Of a stretch of DNA of 64,000 bases, positions 18,601 through 24,698 are shown piece by piece. The position numbers and the translations under genes were made by a program. Position 1 is the stretch's first letter; the number at the start of each line of letters is the position of its first letter. The notes beneath the pieces are model-generated. The model did no database searches. It saw only the letters and a program-made list of their open reading frames with translations, and had not been told where the DNA came from. The DNA lies in contig CBFIHP010000004.1 in NCBI GenBank assembly GCA_965662355.1, forward strand, positions 305,738 through 369,737, read 5' to 3'. The DNA is from GCA-2683825 sp965662355. Its GTDB lineage: Bacteria; Planctomycetota; UBA1135; GCA-002686595.

Positions 18601-18744
18601 ACCAAGGAGCTGGGCTACGCCACGGCCGGGTCACGTACGTTCGAGACGACCGTCACCGACGGCTGGCTGGATATCGACTTCGTGCACGTGAAGGACAAGG
18701 CCTTCGTCTCGATCAGCGCGCTGGAAATCCTGCCGGTCCAATAG
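15697..18744 (+). CDS. Large secreted protein with two malectin-like domains, galactose-binding-like and TPR regions
   Basis: 1015 residues from a GTG start with AGGGAG 8 nt upstream. A weak signal peptide ends near residue 16-20. Order: jelly-roll galactose-binding-like region (about 30-235), helical TPR-like region (about 240-350), a first malectin-like domain (about 361-490, beginning 'LRIDCGADTDRG'), a second helical TPR-like region (495-690), another jelly-roll (690-850), and a C-terminal malectin domain (about 855-1015, beginning 'IRINCGGSEYTD' and containing 'YSVTMHFAE'). Malectin domains bind glucose-type oligosaccharides. The alternation of sugar-binding folds and helical repeats suggests a scaffold for glycans or protein complexes in the envelope. 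No catalytic motif is evident. The alternating architecture itself suggests internal duplication of a jelly-roll/TPR/malectin module. Confidence 0.75.
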   Translation: MSTLLCTAVFLTLWQAELPGKPTPKDTVESYAAIDERLRGEYLLSDGAVWRYQVGLEEPINEEPSKKKPYLDWTKLEYYDSDWSEGTTPMGYGAEGLATTIEGMEGNATTVYMRHILDVYDPEMYEDVEFRCQIDDGYVFFVNGSEQDRQHAGILLHVTNETTASSPRTIDRLPIPEDEMNGALKAGPNPLALIGLVYKDDRESFQVRPRIYGTFRKNEEEDRLRGRRVRKRLAGDRLEPLNAYLDARLLQRLGRYQEATALFMQAARADAEELAPWQRQVECAQADGFQEALAKSFEATIKAGVTSVALLDTYARLVLEDLGDQAARLARLADGAEELPSDGYFADGLWAAQRVLAEEPLRIDCGADTDRGSNGSTWSRDRLHTYGRPAAAAAGEGFVRVAERLMGQSRALYRIPVPAGFYDLRLSFQLEPSDAVDVLVNGVRARRTMREGNVSIPVRTHTNWLEIDLVARTDTKATIAGIEVWPVDAEGFQTLATSWLKERGNEDTYALVQRAEAHRGLDHPVEALAAYEQAEVIPGFSIEAREQLGALRDSLLPNLFTYASADDFAVRRSVDASFIARAANEAASNEREEFVALYLEGRIHQSAGRLDDATIIFEELAFSGNSDPEPFLRMAECLKEAALAPEAEDILRTAVESDVPITPAFLRLWISMALDDLDRDPWEVVADLAQLPVQLPEYFAVLPTSEEAPRAWRYLPRQPPTVLWSQTSFGALDWFDGLAPMGWGSVRDTSMQTTWEGAVMYARTPLNLPGKRLLYPHARVSMNDAGDVYLNGTVAHRLRGRTSGYDIVPMRKGNFQKGDNFVGFYAFNIWDQSNGDVGVVEPLGLLVWIQRTLAQGAIRINCGGSEYTDATGQLWHGDRFFAHGSNTFIVEGEDSPPIKDTDDDELYRSQRSFSTRHTKASFYHLPIPDGKYSVTMHFAESDPRFNEEDKRLFSVKLETVQVMENFDATKELGYATAGSRTFETTVTDGWLDIDFVHVKDKAFVSISALEILPVQ

Positions 18745-18749
18745 AACCG

Positions 18750-19223
18750 CTAGGCGTTCGTCGAATCGGCGAGTGGCGCCTTGAGGGCCACGGGTTCTGT
18801 CGTGCGTAGCTGGCGCAGAAAGAGGCACAGGCACACCCCGATGACCCCCAGAAGCACGCGCACCCAGTTCAAGGGTGCTAGCACGATCGAAATCGTGAAC
18901 GTGAGTGCGATGACGATGTAGGCGCGCTGCTTGGCGACCCTGGGGATGCTCCGATCCGCCTCCCACTGACGGAGGTAAGGACCGAGGATCCGGTTTTGCA
19001 GAAGTGCCTTGTGAAAGCGCGGTGACGAGCGCGCGAAGCACGCCGCAGCGAGCATCAAGAAGGGTGTCGTCGGTAAGCCCGGGAGAGGAACGCCGAGCGC
19101 TCCGAGGGCCACGAAGAACCAACCAAGGGAAACGAGCAGCACACGCTTCAGGCCGCGGGCCGGCTGAATAGCGGGCTTGGACGAGGTCGGGGTCGTCTCT
19201 GCAGGCGGCTCGGGAACGGACAT
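18750..19223 (-). CDS. ybaN: YbaN family (DUF454) inner-membrane protein
   Basis: 157 residues from the ATG at 19223, chosen for AGGATG 6 nt upstream; longer in-frame starts exist. A Pro/Ser-rich N-tail of about 30 residues is followed by the YbaN signature: a helix with 'LGALGVPLPGLPTTPFLML', then 'ACFARSSPRFHKALLQN' and a C-terminal helical pair. The family is widespread, with no established biochemical role. It is convergent with the preceding gene (5 bp apart) and follows the M48 protease gene by 84 bp on the same strand. Confidence 0.88.
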   Translation of the reverse strand: MSVPEPPAETTPTSSKPAIQPARGLKRVLLVSLGWFFVALGALGVPLPGLPTTPFLMLAAACFARSSPRFHKALLQNRILGPYLRQWEADRSIPRVAKQRAYIVIALTFTISIVLAPLNWVRVLLGVIGVCLCLFLRQLRTTEPVALKAPLADSTNA

Positions 19224-19307
19224 AGAGGGCATCCTATCGACTGCCCTGGACCCCAGCGAGAGGCTGAAATTGGGCGCGGCTGGCCGGGATTCCCATACTT
19301 GCAAATC

Positions 19308-20537
19308 TCACGAATTCAGAGCCTCCACACGCTGCACGAGCGGCGGATGTGAGTGGTGCAGCTTCACGTAGAAGGGATGGGGCGTGAGATTGGAAAGGCT
19401 GTCCGCCGAGAGCGCCTTCAAGGCCGTGATCAAGCGCTGGCCGGAGCCGGTCGTCCTCTTCGCGAAGGCATCCGCTTCGAACTCGTTCTTGCGCGAATAG
19501 GCCTGCATGCAGAAGGACAGGATGAGATCGATCGGCGAATAGAGCATGCCGAAGAAGACGAGCCCCGCGTACACCGAGGTCTCGCTCAACCCGAAGGCCT
19601 CGAACAGCCCCAGGTGCGCGATGAACACCGACAGCAGAAAGAAAACGACGCCGGACTGGAGCACACCCAGGATCATGCCTTTCAGGATGTGGCCGCACTT
19701 GTAGTGACCGATCTCATGGGCCACGATCGCCAGGAGCTCTTCCGTCGTGTGCTTCTCGATCAAGGTGTCGTACAAGGCGACGCGCTTGTGCTTGCCGAAA
19801 CCGGTGAAGAAGGCGTTTGCCTTCGTCGACCGACGCGAACCATCGATGACGAACAACCCCTCCAGCGGGAAAGACACCTGCTTGGCGTAGTCCATCACCG
19901 CCTTGCGCAGCTCGCCTTCCTCGAGCGGCTTGAACTTGTTGAAGAGCGGCATGATCCAGGTCGGCGCTACATACTGAAGGACGAGGATGAAGAGCGTCGT
20001 GATAGCCCAGCACCAGATCCATGCCGTCGATCCGGTGCTCTCGAAGAACCACAGGATCACGGACAGGAGCCCACCGCCCAGAATGACCGTCAGCAACAAG
20101 CCCTTGACCAGGTCCGTGAAGAAGGTCTTCGGTGTCGTCTTGTTGAAACCGAACTTCTCCTCGATCACGAAGGTCGAATACCAGCTGAAGGGCAGGTTCA
20201 AGAGCGTCTTGGCGATGGCCATCGAACCGATGAAGATCAAGCCGGTCACGACCGGGCCGCGCTCGAAGCCACGCGCCTGTTCGTCCAGCCAGGAAAACCC
20301 ACCCAGCCACCAGAAAGAGAGGAGCAAGAGCAGATTGAACGTCGCCGGGATCAACCCAAAGCGCGTTCGCACCCGCGTGTACTCCTGGGACTTTGAGTAG
20401 CGCTCGGCATCATAGACATCCTCGAATCCCTTCGGAGCCTCGGGCTGAAGCGCCCCCAGGTTCAAGGCATCGGCGACGGCGTTGAGCACGAAGTCGAGAA
20501 ACAGCGCGGCCAGAATCAGCCCAGCGTAGACGTTCAT
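19308..20537 (-). CDS. M48A (Ste24/CAAX protease 1-like) membrane metallopeptidase
   Basis: 409 residues and about seven membrane helices. It carries the zinc site H-E-I-G-H (His 274, Glu 275, His 278) followed by the third-ligand region (E-N-E-F-E-A-D), where Glu binds zinc, so the enzyme should be active. The N-terminal 'YSKSQEYTRVRTRFG' and 'FVIEEKFGFNKTTPKTF' blocks are typical of Ste24 homologues. In bacteria these proteases degrade or process membrane proteins; CAAX prenyl processing is not expected. The C-terminal 'THPHP/SHPP' block (H-P-F-Y-V-K-L-H-H-S-H-P-P) is present. Confidence 0.93.
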   Translation of the reverse strand: MNVYAGLILAALFLDFVLNAVADALNLGALQPEAPKGFEDVYDAERYSKSQEYTRVRTRFGLIPATFNLLLLLSFWWLGGFSWLDEQARGFERGPVVTGLIFIGSMAIAKTLLNLPFSWYSTFVIEEKFGFNKTTPKTFFTDLVKGLLLTVILGGGLLSVILWFFESTGSTAWIWCWAITTLFILVLQYVAPTWIMPLFNKFKPLEEGELRKAVMDYAKQVSFPLEGLFVIDGSRRSTKANAFFTGFGKHKRVALYDTLIEKHTTEELLAIVAHEIGHYKCGHILKGMILGVLQSGVVFFLLSVFIAHLGLFEAFGLSETSVYAGLVFFGMLYSPIDLILSFCMQAYSRKNEFEADAFAKRTTGSGQRLITALKALSADSLSNLTPHPFYVKLHHSHPPLVQRVEALNS

Positions 20538-20588
20538 TTGGAGGAGCGGGACTTCTAGGGTTCGAGCCCTCGGTCAACGAGGGGCGGC

Positions 20589-21185
20589 TCACGAAGGCAC
20601 CGAAACGCCGTACTCCGAGGCGATCGCCAGAAAATCCTCGGAGGAAGGAAGGTCGGCGGGGTGCTCTCCGTGGTAGAGCCACAGAATCTTACCGTTGGGA
20701 TCGACCAATGCCGCCCCCGGATTGCGAAGCTTGTCGCTCTCAGGAGCGAAGGTCCGCCGCCAGCTCTGCCGAAATCCGAGCTGGCTGGCCGCGCGCTGCC
20801 GCCGCCATAGATCGCGCTTCGTGAAGGCTTTCCACCACGGCATGCGCGAAAGCCCGAACTCGTCGTGGGTCTTGTGCTCGGGATCGGGCACGCACTCGAG
20901 CAGCGGCCAGTGGGGCAAGCCGGGGGAGTACTCGAGCCCACCGCAGAACTCCTCCACGTTCTCGGAGCGCGCCTGGATGATGCAGGACAAACGAACGCCT
21001 CTGGCCTGGACTCGCGGTGCGCTCTCGCGCAACTGCGCGAGCATCTCGGCGAAGAAGATTCAGCCACAGTGGCGCAGCCACAAAAGGAGCGCCAACCCCT
21101 CCGACCAATGGTCCGAAAGCAACCCTGGACTGCCGTCGGCCCTGCGGTAGGCGAATTCCGGTGCCTGTGATCCCACGTGTGTCAT
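20589..21185 (-). CDS. Selenocysteine-containing thioredoxin-fold (AhpC/SelL-like) redox protein
   Basis: Read through an in-frame TGA at 21062-21060, the frame gives 198 residues from the ATG at 21185. The N-terminus 'VGSQAPEFAYRRADG' is the classical opening of peroxiredoxin-like proteins. The active site reads R-H-C-G-U-I-F-F-A-E, with Sec at 42 in the place of the first Cys of the family's RHFGCPFC-type motif and an extra Cys at 40. The rest of the fold follows ('VRLSCIIQA', 'NPGAALVDPNGKILWLYHG'). A 7-bp hairpin starts 18 nt after the TGA. If TGA were a stop, the product would start at the ATG at 21044 and lose its first strand and active site. Predicted role: peroxide or disulfide redox in the cytosol. 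The sel genes would have to lie elsewhere. Confidence 0.85.
21024..21041 (-). promoter_or_regulatory. Candidate bacterial SECIS hairpin
   Basis: On the coding strand a perfect 7-bp stem (CTCGCGC / GCGCGAG) closes a 4-base loop AGTT. The loop begins 25 nt after the last base of the TGA at 21062-21060. Bacterial SECIS elements lie inside the coding sequence just downstream of the UGA, with a small apical loop that has G among its first two bases, and this one fits. Confidence 0.75.
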
Positions 21186-21264
21186 CGAATCGAAGTTCTT
21201 CTGAGGTAGGCCGCCGAAGGGCGCCTCTACCTGGATAGATTACTGCGCGAAAGAGATCTACAGG

Positions 21265-21891
21265 ATGGATTCCAACTCAGAAAAAACAGAGCCCCCCGCG
21301 CCCTCCGGATCTTCCGAGGAGGCAGCTGGGCCCTCCAAGCGCCCCGGCGGTTTCAGAGCCTGGATCGACTATGGCCCGCTGGCGGTCTTCTTCATCGTCA
21401 ACCTCGTGACGAAGGACCCCTTCCAGGCCACCGGTGGCCTGATGATCGCGGTCCTGATCGCGCTTCTCGCCTCCTGGAAGATCGAGCGGCGGATCCCGAA
21501 AATGACCCTCTATACGGCCATCGGGGTCGGCATCTTCGGCGGCCTCACGCTCTGGCTGAAGGATGAGACCTTCATCCAGATGAAGCTGACCATCGTCAAC
21601 GTCCTCATGGGCTTGGGACTTCTCGGTGGAGTGCTGGCCGGAAAATCGCCCCTGAAATCCCTCCTGGGCGACAGCCTGCCATTGAGCGACCCGGCCTGGC
21701 GCAAGCTGACCGTCCGCTACGCACTCTTCTTCCTGGCGACCGCGGGAATCAACGAAATCGTGCGCCGGCAGGTCACCTGGGAGACCTACGTCAACTTCAA
21801 GGTCTTCGGGATGATCCTGCTCACCATTGGGTTCACCGCCACGCAGCTCCCCTTCCTCAGCCGCGAGCTGCATGAAGTGGAAGAAGGCTAG
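21265..21891 (+). CDS. yciB: YciB/septation protein A family inner-membrane protein
   Basis: 208 residues: a hydrophilic Pro/Ser/Glu-rich N-tail of about 30 residues, then five or more helices carrying the YciB (IspZ) signature: 'DYGPLAVFFIVNL', 'TLWLKDETFIQMKLTIVN' and 'AWRKLTVRYALFFLATAGINEI'. The family contributes to envelope integrity, septation and peptidoglycan/outer-membrane coupling. The N-tail is longer than in Escherichia coli. The TAG stop overlaps the stop of the convergent acylase gene, the two sharing CTAG. Confidence 0.92.
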   Translation: MDSNSEKTEPPAPSGSSEEAAGPSKRPGGFRAWIDYGPLAVFFIVNLVTKDPFQATGGLMIAVLIALLASWKIERRIPKMTLYTAIGVGIFGGLTLWLKDETFIQMKLTIVNVLMGLGLLGGVLAGKSPLKSLLGDSLPLSDPAWRKLTVRYALFFLATAGINEIVRRQVTWETYVNFKVFGMILLTIGFTATQLPFLSRELHEVEEG

Positions 21892-24698
21892 TTGCGCTCG
21901 ATGTTGTGCCAGCGGAGGTTCGCTGACTTCAGCGCTTGCTCGTTCTGAGGGAAGTCCGTCCACCTGCCCCTCAGGAAGTTCGCGAAGGGAGCAAAGTGGT
22001 CCTCGGCCTTGGTCCCGTTCTCCGGCAAGTCGATCAGGATCTCTGTAGCCCCCATCGAGGGCAACATGCGGGCTCTGGCTGTCTTCTCGGGTCGCAGCTC
22101 AACTGCGATCATCACCTGCGAAGCGAAATCGACCGGGATGAAGTAGACGAGGCCCTCGTCCGTGGGGAAGAGTTTTTCGTCCGTCTGAAAGAGGCTTTGT
22201 GAGTGCGTGTGGAAGATGCTGGTCCGGGTTCCGCGGACGGGCGCCACGGCGGTCTGTTGCTCTTTGAAGTACGGGGGCAAGTGCTGGAAGGAGCACGGCT
22301 CGAGCAGGGAGATCAACCAGGACTCGCGGGCCTTGATGTTGGGCTTGGGCAAGACGTGGGGCGTCATCAGGTAGTAGTTGACGTCTCCCCATTGCAACTC
22401 GGGGTTCTTGTCGAGCTTCGGCTTGCGCCGCCACGGGTCGGGAATGACCGAGTTGCACGCCTTGCGCGGCGCCAGGTAGCGATGCGTGACCAGTCCTCCC
22501 GCTGTTTTGTCGCGCGTGGCAACCCACAAGGAACCGACATCACCCAGGGTCTCGCGTAGCGTATTGCGCGTACGTTCCCAGATCGGGTCCGTGATGAAGG
22601 TATCGGGCTGGGGAAGTTTCGAGCTGGGGTCGTAAGCGAAGGCGATTTCATGCGCCTTGGGACTGGGCAACCTGGCGATGCGATCCTCGAACCAGCCCAT
22701 CAACAAGGTAACGAAGGGCATGATGCGCGAGCCCTTGTGAGCCAGGAATTGATCCCTGCCAGGCTTTCGGTTTGCGTCGAGGAAGCGCTCCTCCTCGAAC
22801 CAATCGACGAGATCGCGGCCATTGAGGCTGAGCGTATCGTCCTGCGGCATCACGGCGATCCAGGGCCACATGCGCTCGGCCCACGCATCCTGGCTGTCGA
22901 GCGCGATGCGCTGGATGTCCTCCAGGCTGAGCACCTTGTTGCGCCCGAGCCGATCGAAGAGCGCGCGCGCGCGGTCGTGGCGCAGGGTCTTCCAGGCTTG
23001 ATTGTCGTAGATCCAGGGTGCTCCCTCGAAGGCAAACGGCTCGTCGTCCGGATGGCGAATGTAGTGCGGCGAGGTGTTGCAGTTCAGCCAGACATCGTTG
23101 CGTTCGAGGTACCCGGGTTGGAGCGACAGCTGCGCCAGCTCCGAGAACTCATGAAAGCCAAGCCAGCGAAAGCCAGAGTCGTGGCCATCGAGCAGCGGAT
23201 CACCGATCCATGTCCGCGCCTTGCGGGCCTCGCGACCCGGCCGGGGGGCGTGCGTCAGCATGACGTACTCCATGCCACCCTCGACGTCCCCGGCAAGGAA
23301 GATCTCTGCACGCCCGAAGGAAAGGCGACCCGGGCCCAGGGCCTTGTCGATTCCCTTTTTACCGCCACCCGTGCGTTTCGAGTAGCCGACGTTCAGGAAG
23401 GTCTCCATCGCGTTGCGCGACGACAGGAAGGAACGGCCCTCGAAGACGATCCGCATTCCCTCTTCGGGCTGAAGCTCCTGGCCAGGCGTGGGAGACGTGA
23501 CGGGATGTCCGATGCCCTGCCCAGCGAGCTCGCCCTTCAGGGTCGGCACGCGGTAGAAGTGACGCACGCCTTTCGGGTCCTTCACGGTCTTGCCGCTCTT
23601 GGGGTCGAAGGCGCGCAGGGAAACCTGATGGTGCTCGAGCTCCTGGAGCTTGTTGCCATCGACCACGAAGCGCGGCGGAGCGTCGCCTTCCAATTCCGCC
23701 TCCCAGCGCATCGTCGTCTGGGGGATGCGCTCGCTCAAACGGAAGGGAAGCTTGTTGTACAGAACCGGACCGGGCTGCTTCGGTGGCGTGGACAGGCCGA
23801 AGAAGAGTTCGTCCGAGAAGCCGCTGAAAATGCACGGATAGCCCGGCATGCCGATACCGGACATCTGAAAGCGCGGCCCGTGAAGCTGCACCGGATAGGA
23901 GCGAAGACCGTCGCGGTTGATCGGCTGGTGGGCGTCCATCAAGGCGAGCATGCCCGGATCGCTGGCAGGATTCCGAGCCAGCCACACGTTCGTGCCGAGC
24001 GCATACCCCCCACCGAAGAACTCCGTTCCGGCGTTCAGGGCCACGCCCAGGGTCAGGACGTGGAACAGCTGGACCTCCGCTTCGAGCATGTGCTGGAAGA
24101 GAACGAGGGGGTCGTAGCCCGTGTACGCCGGGTTCATCCAGGGCGGGACCGGGTCGATCCAGACCTGCTTCGCGTCCCCCATCAAGGCCTGCATCATCTG
24201 CGGTCTTTCGCGCCAAAAAGCCCGGCCGGCGTTCACCCCCGCGACGTAGGAATCGAGCAAACGCCGGATCCCGGGGTCGAGCCGGCTGTCATCCTCGACC
24301 TGCTGGCGAGCGACCTCGTCGATCCCCCACATGCGCACACGAATGTCACGGCGGAGCACGCGCGGGCCCGCGATTTCGGCGAAGCGGCCCGTCGTAGACC
24401 ACAGGTTGGCCAGGGTCGCGACGGGAAAGTCGCGCATCTGCGTGTAGCCATGCCCGTAGAAAACATCGGCATCGGTATCCGCAAAGATGTGCGGTGCGCG
24501 CAGCTCGTCGTAGTACACCCGAATCGTTCCGGGAGGAAGCGCCGGTTCTTGCTGCACGAGCGGCGGGGCCTCGACAGGCTCGCTATCGACCTCGGGATCC
24601 TCTTTCTTGCCGCCACGATCCAATAAAACTGCCCCAGCGACCAGGGCGCCCGCGAAGAGCGCTGCGGCCAAGAGCCAACCGGACCGGCTTACACTCAT
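21888..24698 (-). CDS. Penicillin acylase family (Ntn-hydrolase) protein with Thr as probable nucleophile
   Basis: 936 residues. It has an N-terminal membrane anchor or signal (about 7-27), an acidic linker, and an alpha-chain region starting 'TIRVYYDELRAPHIFADTDA' with 'YGHGYTQMRDF', typical of the acylase family (PF01804). The beta-chain N-terminus should be the residue after Gly in the G-S-N-x-W motif; here the sequence is G-T-N-V-W, so Thr 236 would be the autocatalytic nucleophile. Family enzymes cleave acyl amide bonds (beta-lactams, acyl-homoserine lactones, lipopeptides), and the substrate here is unknown. The ATG overlaps the stop of the preceding monooxygenase gene (ATGA), so the two are co-translated. 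Confidence 0.85.
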   Translation of the reverse strand: MSVSRSGWLLAAALFAGALVAGAVLLDRGGKKEDPEVDSEPVEAPPLVQQEPALPPGTIRVYYDELRAPHIFADTDADVFYGHGYTQMRDFPVATLANLWSTTGRFAEIAGPRVLRRDIRVRMWGIDEVARQQVEDDSRLDPGIRRLLDSYVAGVNAGRAFWRERPQMMQALMGDAKQVWIDPVPPWMNPAYTGYDPLVLFQHMLEAEVQLFHVLTLGVALNAGTEFFGGGYALGTNVWLARNPASDPGMLALMDAHQPINRDGLRSYPVQLHGPRFQMSGIGMPGYPCIFSGFSDELFFGLSTPPKQPGPVLYNKLPFRLSERIPQTTMRWEAELEGDAPPRFVVDGNKLQELEHHQVSLRAFDPKSGKTVKDPKGVRHFYRVPTLKGELAGQGIGHPVTSPTPGQELQPEEGMRIVFEGRSFLSSRNAMETFLNVGYSKRTGGGKKGIDKALGPGRLSFGRAEIFLAGDVEGGMEYVMLTHAPRPGREARKARTWIGDPLLDGHDSGFRWLGFHEFSELAQLSLQPGYLERNDVWLNCNTSPHYIRHPDDEPFAFEGAPWIYDNQAWKTLRHDRARALFDRLGRNKVLSLEDIQRIALDSQDAWAERMWPWIAVMPQDDTLSLNGRDLVDWFEEERFLDANRKPGRDQFLAHKGSRIMPFVTLLMGWFEDRIARLPSPKAHEIAFAYDPSSKLPQPDTFITDPIWERTRNTLRETLGDVGSLWVATRDKTAGGLVTHRYLAPRKACNSVIPDPWRRKPKLDKNPELQWGDVNYYLMTPHVLPKPNIKARESWLISLLEPCSFQHLPPYFKEQQTAVAPVRGTRTSIFHTHSQSLFQTDEKLFPTDEGLVYFIPVDFASQVMIAVELRPEKTARARMLPSMGATEILIDLPENGTKAEDHFAPFANFLRGRWTDFPQNEQALKSANLRWHNIERN

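Noticed and set aside
20589..21044. Shorter redox gene starting at the internal ATG 21044
   Set aside because: It would lack the first beta-strand and the active site. The 41 codons upstream of the TGA are clearly homologous to the family N-terminus.
22650..24626. 658-codon open frame on the plus strand
   Set aside because: Antisense to the acylase gene, with no recognisable motif.
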